Source of the DNA: VRUE01 sp036266075
Lineage (GTDB): Bacteria; Actinomycetota; Thermoleophilia; Solirubrobacterales; 70-9
DNA: 64,000 bases
Assembly (NCBI GenBank): GCA_036266075.1
Contig: DATANV010000030.1
Span: forward strand, 1 to 64,000
Reading direction: 5' to 3'
Each line of letters begins with the position of its first letter. Position 1 is the first letter of the stretch. The position numbers and the translations under genes were made by a program. The notes beneath the pieces were generated by a model. That model was not told the DNA's origin and did not search any database. It saw only the letters and a program-made list of their open reading frames with translations. Positions 8,039 to 15,212 of this stretch are shown piece by piece.

Positions 8039-8325
8039 AGAAGACGACGCGAAAGAACCCAAGGACGAAGGCCGGAACGGAAATCACCCCCGAGATCGCC
8101 GATGCCCTAGCGGCTGAGGCAGAGCGCGGCTACGACCTCTCAAAGGCGAAGAGTCGCCGAGTGGGCCGTCCCTCCCTGGCTGGCGCAGGAGCATCCCCTC
8201 GTTTGAGCTTTCGTATGACCCCTGATCTCTATCGGGCAGCTCAGAAGCGGGCGAAAGATGAAGGCCGCTCGGTTAGCGATCTTGCCCGCGAGGCGGTAGC
8301 CCGCTACGTAGGGACGCATGGCTGA
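8026..8325 (+). CDS. Probable ribbon-helix-helix antitoxin
   Basis: The product is 99 aa from ATG 8026, overlapping the toxin gene by 13 bases. The basic N-terminus (KKTTRKNPRTKAG) is followed by ITPEIADALAAEAERGYDLSKAK and RRVGRPSLAG. A C-terminal RLSFRMTPDLYRAAQKRAK and SVSDLAREAVARYV fits a CopG/RHH DNA-binding fold. AEAERGYD and GRPSL are typical of actinobacterial antitoxins partnered with BrnT-like toxins. It would neutralise the toxin and autorepress the operon. Confidence 0.75.
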   Translation: MAKVKKTTRKNPRTKAGTEITPEIADALAAEAERGYDLSKAKSRRVGRPSLAGAGASPRLSFRMTPDLYRAAQKRAKDEGRSVSDLAREAVARYVGTHG

Positions 8326-8355
8326 GGAGGTCACCCAGCCAGTACCGTGACCCCG

Positions 8356-8582
8356 ATGACCAGGGCCGAGTTACACCGCCTCGTCGATGCTCTCCCTGAC
8401 GAATCATTGTCCACCGTGGCGATTTGCTTCGACGCGCCCATGACCCCGCCGCGGCCAAGCTGGACGCCGCTTCGGATGACGATGAGGACTTGACCGACGA
8501 GGATCTCCGCGCTGTCCAGGCGGCGCGGAGCGAACCGGGTATTTCTTGGTCGGGCGCCGACGAGGAGCTGAACGCTAGCTGA
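8356..8582 (+). pseudogene. Frame-shifted small gene, possibly a lost antitoxin-type partner
   Basis: Frame one reads MTRAELHRLVDALPDESLSTVA from ATG 8356 (GTG 8347 also possible). A one-base shift near 8420 leads into DLLRRAHDPAAAKLDAA, SDDDEDLTDEDLRAVQAAR and a stop at 8580-8582. The joined product (about 75 aa) has the helical N-terminus and acidic C-terminus common in small addiction-module proteins of actinobacteria. It is either a pseudogene or, less likely, uses programmed frameshifting. Confidence 0.6.
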
Positions 8583-8723
8583 TCCAAGAGATGGCGGAAT
8601 CGAGATCAGCTGCGAGCTAAGCCGAAAAACCGCGAGGCCACGCGTATTTGCTACTGACTTCGCTGTCGGGCTGACATGGCATTCTCGCGTAGCCCTATCC
8701 GGGTCGATTAATACCCTGGCGTC

Positions 8724-8952
8724 GTGCGTATTTGCCTTGTTTTGGGGGGCGGGTGCTTCGCTCGCGAACGCGCTCTACTTCCGTGAGCGGAATAACCCTG
8801 AGCTACTACCGCCTCTGGATACCACCTTTTCGAGACCGTCGAGCGGAATTCCAATACCAGCATCGGCCCCAAATCTCAGTCGGTACTTTAGTGAGGTTCT
8901 GGGAAGAGAGCCGACCAGCCTGAACCAATTCTTGGACGTCAGTCCCTTCTAA
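8724..8952 (+). pseudogene. SIR2-like domain gene, truncated and frame-shifted
   Basis: From GTG 8724 the frame reads VRICLVLG. Skipping one base inside a run of six G residues gives GAGASLANALYFRE and NNPELLPPLDTTF. This is the nucleotide-binding GAGAS start of SIR2-like proteins found in defence and accessory genes, which normally run to several hundred residues. Here the frame stops at 8950-8952 after about 76 codons (SRYFSEVLGREPTSLNQF). Only the N-terminal fragment survives. Confidence 0.6.
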
Positions 8953-8987
8953 TGCAACAGGACCGCGTCGTGGTCCCCAACTTGACG

Positions 8988-9134
8988 TTAGGTGTGGACC
9001 GCGATGCTGCTGCGGTGGACAGCCGGGATCGGAAGGCCATCTTCGTGCATCACTTCGAGGTAGACCTCGATCGCCTCGTTGGCCATCTCCGTGGCTTCCT
9101 CGATCGTCTCCCCTTGCGTGGCGACGCTTGGCAG
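8988..9134 (-). pseudogene. HicB-type antitoxin fragment
   Basis: The minus strand encodes LPSVATQGETIEEATEMANE, then AIEVYLEVMHEDGLPIPAVH and a short tail to TAA. TQGxTxEEAxxxAxEAIxxYLE is the hallmark of HicB-like antitoxins. The first half of the domain is missing: a TAG codon directly precedes LPSV in frame. No HicA toxin is visible nearby. Confidence 0.75.
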
Positions 9135-9187
9135 CTAGCGCCGCCCTTAGCTCTGCCGTCGCCCAAATGCAAGCCGGAATAATCCGA

Positions 9188-9240
9188 ATCGCCGCTAATC
9201 CCCGCGCATCTGCGCGATTTCAGGCACTCGTGCCTGAAAT
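9188..9240. repeat. Right inverted 22-mer and palindrome of the islet
   Basis: 9188-9209 is the inverted partner of 7625-7646 (one mismatch). It is followed at 9217-9240 by an 11-bp-arm palindrome (ATTTCAGGCAC, loop TC, GTGCCTGAAAT), similar to the one at 7656-7685. Confidence 0.65.
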
Positions 9241-9248
9241 GGAGCGAA

Positions 9249-9305
9249 TTTTCAGGGGCGGTTGGAGATGCCCTGAAAACAGAAGCCCCGCTGAGCAGGG
9301 CTTCT
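9249..9305 (-). terminator. Tandem hairpins, probable original terminator of the tRNA-Ala gene
   Basis: Reading the minus strand, an 8-bp stem (AGAAGCCC/GGGCTTCT, 9281-9305) is followed by a T-rich run. A second 9-bp stem (TTTTCAGGG/CCCTGAAAA, 9249-9279) comes next. They lie immediately downstream of the tRNA-Ala 3'-half copy at 9311, where a tRNA terminator is expected. The intact tRNA-Ala at 11098 lacks an equivalent hairpin directly after its 3' end. Confidence 0.7.
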
Positions 9306-9310
9306 GAGCA

Positions 9311-9358
9311 TGGAGCTAGCCGGACTCGAACCGGCGACCTCCTGGGTGCGATCCAGGC
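9311..9358 (-). repeat. 48-bp direct repeat of the tRNA-Ala 3' half
   Basis: These 48 bases are identical to 11098-11145, the 3' portion of the intact tRNA-Ala gene (T-arm, variable loop, most of the anticodon arm). The repeats flank glyA at a distance of 1787 bp. Perfect identity suggests a recent duplication or integration. Confidence 0.95.
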
Positions 9359-9662
9359 TCGCGGATCGGCCGAAAATGCCATATTTGCAGGTAGTAGAGG
9401 GCTATCCGGGAGGTGTCGGTAGCGCCGGATTGCCGCGGACTACAGCCGATTACGCCCAATTGAGCCGCTCGTGCCCCCGAGTGGCCGAAATTGCCGGCAG
9501 CCAGATCGCTACCCGGTCGCCAGCACCACGTAGCGACATCGTCGCCACGAGTGGCCTCTCTTCATCGCCGGGCAGACTATCGGCGCCGAACGCCCACTCG
9601 GGGCACGTGATCGGACCGTTGGCCGAGGGGTTTCACCCGACTGCCGTTGCTAGCATCGAAAT
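9359..9662. other. Gene-free stretch upstream of glyA with a possible promoter
   Basis: No credible gene is seen in these 304 bases. A TAGCAT hexamer at 9651-9656 could be a -10 element placing the transcription start at or very near the glyA ATG. No ribosome-binding site precedes the ATG, so glyA may be translated from a leaderless transcript. This is inference. Confidence 0.4.
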
Positions 9663-10958
9663 ATGAGCCGTGCCGTGGAGGTTTCCGATCCAAGGTTGGC
9701 AGATCTCCTGCAGCGGGAGGACGAACGACAAGCGCAGTCACTGTGTCTGATCCCCTCGGAGAACTACTGTTCCGCAGCGGTTTTGGAGGCCAACGGAACC
9801 GTCCTCGTCAACAAGTACTCCGAGGGATATCCCGGGCGGCGCTATTACGAGGGGAACGAGGTGATCGATGAGGTCGAGCGTCTCGCTATTTCGCGCGCGA
9901 AAGAGCTCTTCGGTGCTGAGCATGTGAACGTGCAGCCCTACTCGGGATCGCCGGCGAACCTGGCGATCTACCTCGCGTTCCTCGAGCCCGGCGACACCGT
10001 CATGGGCCTCTCGCTCCCCGCCGGTGGTCACCTCACCCACGGCTGGTCCGTTTCGGCGACGGGTATCTGGTTCAACGCGGTGCACTACGGCGTCGACCGC
10101 GAGACCGGCCGAGTGGACATGGACGCGGTGCGCGACCTCGCGCTTTCCAGCCGCCCGAAGATCCTGTTCTGCGGCGGCACCGCGGTTCCCCGCACGATCG
10201 ACTTCGCCGGCTTCGCTGAGATAGCGGGCGAGGTCGGTGCCCTGATGGTCGCTGACGTGTCTCACATCGCGGGCTTGATCGCAGGAGGCGCGCATCCCTC
10301 GCCCATCCCCCACGCGGATGTGGTGATGACGACTACCCACAAGACCCTTCGCGGTCCTCGGGGGGCGTTGCTGATGTGTCGTGAGGAGCACGCGAAAGCG
10401 ATCGACCGCGCTGTATTCCCCGGGCTCCAGGGAGGACCTCACCAGCACCAGACCGCGGCGATCGCTGCGACCCTGGGAGAGGCGCTGGCCCCGGAGTTCA
10501 GCACCTATGCGCACGGCATCGTCGCCAATTCGAAGGCGCTCGCCGAGGCGCTGATCGACCGCGGGTTCGACCTCGTCTCGGGCGGCACCGACAACCACCT
10601 GATCTTGCTGGACGTGACCACGAAGGGGCTGAGCGGGAAGCAGGTGGCCACCGCGCTCACCCGAGCGGGGATCGTCACCAACGCGAACTCGATCCCCTTC
10701 GATCCCCGCAAGCCCTTCGACCCGTCAGGGGTTAGGATCGGCACCCCCGCGGTGACGACCCGCGGTCTCCAGGAGGACCATATGGTGCAGGTCGCGGAGT
10801 GGATGAACGAGGTCGTCGCCTCCGCTAACGACGACACGGTCGCGGACAGGGTGCGGGCAGAAGTCCACGAGTTGATGGGGCGCTTCCCGGCGCCCGGCAG
10901 CCGCACACTCTTAGCGGCGAAACCGTTTAGCCTCACCCGCCCCACCAGGAACGCGTGA
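9663..10958 (+). CDS. glyA: Serine hydroxymethyltransferase
   Basis: The product is 431 aa, normal family length. It interconverts serine and glycine, transferring the one-carbon unit to tetrahydrofolate, with PLP as cofactor. Visible motifs are LIPSENYCSAAVLEA, NKYSEGYPGRRYYEG, the PLP-lysine segment TTTHKTLRGPRG (K227), GGPHQHQTAAIA and GVRIGTPAVTTRG. It lies alone between 48-bp direct repeats of a tRNA-Ala 3' end, with no integrase beside it. The ATG has no clear ribosome-binding site and could be leaderless. It may be a second, transferred copy or the only one; the window cannot tell. Confidence 0.95.
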   Translation: MSRAVEVSDPRLADLLQREDERQAQSLCLIPSENYCSAAVLEANGTVLVNKYSEGYPGRRYYEGNEVIDEVERLAISRAKELFGAEHVNVQPYSGSPANLAIYLAFLEPGDTVMGLSLPAGGHLTHGWSVSATGIWFNAVHYGVDRETGRVDMDAVRDLALSSRPKILFCGGTAVPRTIDFAGFAEIAGEVGALMVADVSHIAGLIAGGAHPSPIPHADVVMTTTHKTLRGPRGALLMCREEHAKAIDRAVFPGLQGGPHQHQTAAIAATLGEALAPEFSTYAHGIVANSKALAEALIDRGFDLVSGGTDNHLILLDVTTKGLSGKQVATALTRAGIVTNANSIPFDPRKPFDPSGVRIGTPAVTTRGLQEDHMVQVAEWMNEVVASANDDTVADRVRAEVHELMGRFPAPGSRTLLAAKPFSLTRPTRNA

Positions 10959-11097
10959 TGGAGCCCAATCGACTGCTCTACCAGGACAGGTAGCTCCGTT
11001 CCCTGCAAGCTGGCGAGGCCCATTTTCAGATTCTCTGGCGTAAGGCCCTCTTTAGCAGCCGCCGTGAAGCCCCTGACGTGCAGGGACTTCCGCATAG
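10959..11097 (-). other. Short open stretch after tRNA-Ala, possible gene remnant
   Basis: Directly past the tRNA-Ala 3' end the minus strand opens with ATG at 11096 and reads MRKSLHVRGFTAAAKEGL, TPENLKMGLASLQG and TELPVLVEQSIGLHHA before running antisense into glyA. The 5' part looks protein-like, and a gene starting right at a tRNA end would suit a former integration module. No family is recognised and there is no ribosome-binding site. Confidence 0.25.
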
Positions 11098-11170
11098 TGG
11101 AGCTAGCCGGACTCGAACCGGCGACCTCCTGGGTGCGATCCAGGCGCTCTTCCAACTGAGCTATAGCCCC
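11098..11170 (-). tRNA. tRNA-Ala (anticodon CGC)
   Basis: The minus strand forms a complete 73-nt cloverleaf. The acceptor stem GGGGCTA pairs with TAGCTCC, including the G3-U70 wobble that marks alanine tRNAs. The D-arm, a GGTTCGAGTCC T-arm and the anticodon loop ATCGCAC (anticodon CGC, reading GCG) are all present, and the discriminator is A. CCA is not encoded. Its 3' portion is duplicated at 9311-9358 and, diverged, at 7494-7540. Confidence 0.97.
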
Positions 11171-11254
11171 GAGTTGCGTGGCTGGGAGGATCATCCCAAA
11201 GGCCACGCAGGAGCAAGAATAACCGCATAGTCTTTAGGTTCCCGGAGACCGCTG

Positions 11255-12043
11255 ATGGGCATTCTCGACGACGCGATCAAAGAGCATCTGGAGCTGAAGC
11301 GCCAGCACGGAGCCGGCGAGTCCGAGCTGCAGCAGCTCGAGGACGAAGCCTTCGGCGCCGCGGAGCGACCGGGCGGCGAGGCGAGTGCCGATTCGCTCGC
11401 CGAGGCGCCCACCCAGTTCATGTCGCAGCCCGACTCGGGAGAGCAGGAGCTGGAGGGGGCTGAAGCGCTGCAGGCGGACGATGAGGCCGGCCGTCGCCGG
11501 ATATCGCCGGATATCGCCGACCTCCAGGAGCCGCCCCAGGTTGCGCCCGAGCCCGCCCCAGAGCCAGAAGAGCCCGCCGAAGAGGCTGCGCCCGCGATGG
11601 AACACGAGGCGATCCCTGAGCCGGAGCCCCCCGCCGGGCCGTCCACCGAAGAGCGCCACGCGATCGCCGAGCAGCCGACCGAGATGTACGACGTGGAGGA
11701 GGAGCTGACCGGCGACGCTGCGCAGGCACCCTCCGAGGAGGAGCTGGTCGAAGAGGAGTTCTCAGAGCCGCGGCTGGCGCCCGTCGATCCCGTCTCTGGC
11801 GTCGAGGAGGCGGAGGAGGACGACGATTTCTTCGACGAGCAGCGTCTCTCCGATGAGTTGGACCAGGCGCTCGAGGCCCCGGCTGCAGCCGATGACGAGC
11901 TGGAGCCCGATGACGAGCCGCCGCCACCCGGCCAGGAGGAGGACGTGCTGGAGGAGACCCCCGACTTCCTCGAGGAGGCCCCCGAGGACGACCAGCTCTG
12001 GTTCGAGCAGAAGCCCCCCAAGGACTTCGACTTCGACGACTGA
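11255..12043 (+). CDS. Acidic, proline/glutamate-rich protein of unknown function
   Basis: The product is 262 aa from ATG 11255. A short structured N-terminus (MGILDDAIKEHLELKRQHG, then ELQQLEDEAFG) is followed by about 200 residues dominated by E, P, A and D. It ends in a motif-like tail DQLWFEQKPPKDFDFDD. There is no signal peptide or membrane helix. The long middle is probably disordered. The ordered N-terminus and the tail look like conserved docking segments, and I recall similar N-termini in actinobacterial proteins without known function. It lies between two tRNA-Ala genes. Confidence 0.8.
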   Translation: MGILDDAIKEHLELKRQHGAGESELQQLEDEAFGAAERPGGEASADSLAEAPTQFMSQPDSGEQELEGAEALQADDEAGRRRISPDIADLQEPPQVAPEPAPEPEEPAEEAAPAMEHEAIPEPEPPAGPSTEERHAIAEQPTEMYDVEEELTGDAAQAPSEEELVEEEFSEPRLAPVDPVSGVEEAEEDDDFFDEQRLSDELDQALEAPAAADDELEPDDEPPPPGQEEDVLEETPDFLEEAPEDDQLWFEQKPPKDFDFDD

Positions 12044-12088
12044 TTCGTTGCGCCGCGCCTCGCCGGCCGGCCCTACACTTCAGCCAGC

Positions 12089-12161
12089 GGGGCCATAGCT
12101 CAGCTGGAAGAGCGCCGCCTTTGCAAGGCGGAGGTCGCCGGTTCGAGCCCGGCTGGCTCCA
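12089..12161 (+). tRNA. tRNA-Ala (anticodon TGC)
   Basis: A complete 73-nt cloverleaf: acceptor GGGGCCA with TGGCTCC (G3-U70 kept), D-arm AGCTCAGCTGG, anticodon loop TTTGCAA (anticodon TGC, reading GCA), and T-arm GGTTCGAGCCC. The discriminator is A; CCA is not encoded. Confidence 0.97.
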
Positions 12162-12244
12162 TTAACTGGCGAGCTTGCCGCTTATTAAGATTCGGTACTC
12201 AGCTTTGACTTTTCACTCGAGACCGGTTTAGGCTGCCGGCGCGG

Positions 12245-13435
12245 ATGTTGGCCGACCTCCATGCGCACTATCCGATGCGGGTCATCAACGACATGGACCC
12301 GGGGACGGCGGCGCGGCTGATGCGGCAGCCCGGCGGGGCGACGCTTGGCGACCGGGTGCGCTCGCTGGTGTTGAGGATCGCCAACCGGATCGGCAACTAC
12401 CCGACCTGGGACGGCAGCTACCGGATCACTCCGGAGCTGCTGCGCGAGGGGGGCGTCGGCCTGGCCCTCTCGGTCCTCTTCCGCCCCTTCGAGGAGATGG
12501 ATCTCGGCAAGCCCTACGCTGCGCCCCCGGAGCCCGCCTACTTCGCGAAGCTCCTCGCCGACCTCGAAGCCGTCGAGGCCGAGGTTGCGACCCACGACCG
12601 CTCGCAGCTGCGCCTGGTGCACAACCGAGCCGAGCTGGACGAGTGCATCGCGGCGGGTGCCACTGCCCTGGTCCACGCCGTCGAGGGCGGCTTCCACCTC
12701 GGCGACAGCGAGGCCGAAGTGGAGGCCAACTGCGCGCAGCTGGCCACCCGCGGCGTCGGCTACGTGACCGTCGCCCACCTCTTCTTCCGCCAGGTCGCCA
12801 CCAATGCCAACGCCGTCCCGTTCATCCCCGACCCGCTCTACGGCATCGTCTTTCCGCAGCGCGGCAGGGACCGGTTGACCCCGCGCGGCGAAGCGCTCAT
12901 CCGCGGCCTCGTCCGCAACCGCATCCTCATCGACCTCAGCCACATGGACCCACCCGGCATCGCCGAGACCTTCGCCCTGCTCGACGAGATCGACCCGCAC
13001 AGCGAGGTGCCAGTGGTCTCGACCCACGCCGGCTACCGCTTCGGCAAGCAGCACTACATGCACGACGAGGAGACCCTGCTGCAGATCAAGCGGCGCAACG
13101 GCGTCGTCGGCCTGATCATGGCCCAGCACCAGCTCAACGACGGGATCCGCCGGAAGGAGACGACCACGCTCGAGGAAGCGATGGAGGTGATCTGCAAGCA
13201 CGTCGACAAGATCGCCGAGGTGACCGGCGGCTACGAGCAGATCGCGCTCGGCAGCGACTTCGACGGCTTCGTCAAACCGACTCCGGGCGGGCTCGAGACG
13301 ATGGCCGACCTGAAGCTCCTCGAGGCGGCGCTGCGCGAACGCTACGGCGACGAGAACGCCGAGCGCATGGTGTGGAAAAACGCCCTCGGCGTGCTGCAGA
13401 GGCTCTGGCCCGCGTCCCGCTCGACGCCGGCGTGA
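12245..13435 (+). CDS. Membrane dipeptidase family (peptidase M19)
   Basis: The product is 396 aa. M19 zinc-dipeptidase landmarks are the N-terminal metal motif DLHAHYP, LVHAVEGG with the bridging Glu, TVAHLFFRQVATNAN, LIDLSHMDPPGI, VVSTHAGYR and the C-terminal ALGSDFDGF. No signal peptide is visible, so it is probably cytoplasmic and hydrolyses dipeptides. The start ATG lies in weak ribosome-binding context. Its stop overlaps the GTG of the FAD-oxidase gene (GTGA), so the two are translationally coupled. Confidence 0.9.
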   Translation: MLADLHAHYPMRVINDMDPGTAARLMRQPGGATLGDRVRSLVLRIANRIGNYPTWDGSYRITPELLREGGVGLALSVLFRPFEEMDLGKPYAAPPEPAYFAKLLADLEAVEAEVATHDRSQLRLVHNRAELDECIAAGATALVHAVEGGFHLGDSEAEVEANCAQLATRGVGYVTVAHLFFRQVATNANAVPFIPDPLYGIVFPQRGRDRLTPRGEALIRGLVRNRILIDLSHMDPPGIAETFALLDEIDPHSEVPVVSTHAGYRFGKQHYMHDEETLLQIKRRNGVVGLIMAQHQLNDGIRRKETTTLEEAMEVICKHVDKIAEVTGGYEQIALGSDFDGFVKPTPGGLETMADLKLLEAALRERYGDENAERMVWKNALGVLQRLWPASRSTPA

Positions 13436-15210
13436 GCGGCGCCGCGCCGCAACCGGCCGCCGACGGCTTCCACCACCCGAGCTCCGAGCAGGAGCTGGTC
13501 GACCTCGTCAAGGCCGCCTACCGGGAAGGCCTGCAGCTGCGCGTGCGCGGCGCCGCGCACTCCGTCTGCGAGGCGATCTACACCGACGCCGCCGGGCCCC
13601 GGCCGAACCGGGTCAACGTGCAGACGCCGCCTCCCGGCCCGAACCTCAACCTGATGCTCGACCGCTACCGCGGCTGGCGGGTCCGCGACGAGGGCCGCAA
13701 GCTGGTCGAGGCCGACGCCGGCATCCATCTCGGCGCCGACCCGAGCGATCCAACCGGCACGGCGACGCTCGAGACGAGCCTGCTCTGGCAGCTCGCCAAA
13801 GAGAAGGGCTGGTCGCTGGAGGACACCGGCGGCATCACCCATCAGACGGTCAGCGGCTTCACCGCGACCGGCTCCTCCGGCGGCTCGCTGCGCTACTCCG
13901 CCAACCGCAACCTCTGGGGCTTCCGCCTGGTCGACGGCCGCGGCGAGGTGCACGAGGTGACCCGCGACGACGCCGACCCGGACCTCTTCTACGCGATGTG
14001 CCCGAACCTCGGCCTGCTCGGCGTCGTCTCGGCGATCGTCTTCGAGTGCGTCGACGCCTTCGACATCGAAGGGAGGGAGGCGACGACCACGGTCGAGACC
14101 TGCGCCGTCGACCTCTTCGGCGACGGCGTGCCGGGGCGACCGTCGCTCACCGACTTCCTCCGCGACACCGACTTCTCGCGCCTCGAGTGGTGGCCGCAGC
14201 GCGACGCCGACCGGGTCCTCACCTGGCAGGCGAAGCGGATCGAGCCCAAGCCCGGCTTCGAACCCAAGCCCTACACCCAGTTCGGCGACGACCCGGAAAC
14301 CCAGCAGCGCCTGTTCGGCATCCTCTTCACGGTCATCGGCAACCTCGACGACCTCTCCGCCGCAAAGGACAAGTTGGAGGACGACTTCGACCAGCTGCAG
14401 GGGGTCCTGGCGCTGCTCGGCGAGAAGGACCTCGGCGAGCTGGGCGAGCTGCTGGGGCGGGCGCTGGCGGCGGCGATCGAGTTCGGCGTCGACGCGGCGA
14501 TCACCGTGCTGGAGCCGGCGGCGCCGCTGATCCGGCGCGAGCTGCCGGACATCTTCCCGCGGCTGGTCGACCTCTTCGTCACGCTCGACGCCGATAAAGA
14601 CGGCGACGAACGCGGCAAACCGCAGGCGTTTCGCGACTGGGGCTGGCACGGCCTGCCGATGGACAACCAGGCCAGCGACGTATTGATGCCCACCGAGTTC
14701 ACCGAGGCCTGGGTGCCGCTCTCGCGCTGCGGCGAGGCGATGCGGCTGCTGCGCGACTACTTCGCCGCCCCGGCCGATGCGGCCGAGGCCCTCGACCGCA
14801 CCGGCACCTACGCCTGGGAGCTGTACGCGGTGATGCCGGAGCGCTTCTGGCTCAATGCCGCCTACAGCAGCGGCGAGGACGAGTGGTGCGACGGGGCCCT
14901 GCGGATCGATCCTTACTGGTTCGCCGAAAACGCCGCCGACCCGGCGCAGGCGCTCTTCGCCGGCCTCTGGTCGCTCTTGCGCGAAGCCGAGATCCCCTTC
15001 CGCCTGCACTGGGGCAAGTTCCAGCCGGCCTACTCTGCCGGCGACCGCTCCTGGGTCGACTTCTTCCGCGCGCAGTACCCGCGCTGGGACGACTTCCTGC
15101 GGCTGCGAGCCGAGCGCGATCCCAACAACATCTTCCTCAGCGACTACTGGCGCGACCGCTTCGGTCTCTGGGACGAGCTTGCGCCCCAGCCGCTCGGCGC
15201 GTCCGCCTGA
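13432..15210 (+). CDS. FAD-linked oxidase, D-arabinono-1,4-lactone oxidase-like
   Basis: The product is 592 aa from a GTG overlapping the dipeptidase stop. An N-terminal FAD-binding PCMH-type domain shows ELVDLVKAAYREGLQLRVRG and AAHS. A glycine-rich loop, GGITHQTVSGFTATGSSGGS, follows. The C-terminal WDDFLRLRAERDPNNIF and LSDYWRDRFGL is the ending of aldonolactone oxidases. A central insert (about 300-400) rich in helices makes it longer than typical family members. The substrate is unknown, perhaps a sugar lactone or alcohol. Confidence 0.85.
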   Translation: MSGAAPQPAADGFHHPSSEQELVDLVKAAYREGLQLRVRGAAHSVCEAIYTDAAGPRPNRVNVQTPPPGPNLNLMLDRYRGWRVRDEGRKLVEADAGIHLGADPSDPTGTATLETSLLWQLAKEKGWSLEDTGGITHQTVSGFTATGSSGGSLRYSANRNLWGFRLVDGRGEVHEVTRDDADPDLFYAMCPNLGLLGVVSAIVFECVDAFDIEGREATTTVETCAVDLFGDGVPGRPSLTDFLRDTDFSRLEWWPQRDADRVLTWQAKRIEPKPGFEPKPYTQFGDDPETQQRLFGILFTVIGNLDDLSAAKDKLEDDFDQLQGVLALLGEKDLGELGELLGRALAAAIEFGVDAAITVLEPAAPLIRRELPDIFPRLVDLFVTLDADKDGDERGKPQAFRDWGWHGLPMDNQASDVLMPTEFTEAWVPLSRCGEAMRLLRDYFAAPADAAEALDRTGTYAWELYAVMPERFWLNAAYSSGEDEWCDGALRIDPYWFAENAADPAQALFAGLWSLLREAEIPFRLHWGKFQPAYSAGDRSWVDFFRAQYPRWDDFLRLRAERDPNNIFLSDYWRDRFGLWDELAPQPLGASA

Positions 15211-15212
15211 GC

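Noticed and set aside
9311..9358. A second intact tRNA-Ala
   Set aside because: The match to the intact gene ends within the anticodon arm; the D-arm and 5' acceptor strand are missing.
12643..13431. Longer start for the FAD oxidase reaching back into the dipeptidase gene
   Set aside because: The extra 263 residues are a shifted-frame reading of the dipeptidase; the GTG overlapping the dipeptidase stop is the natural start.
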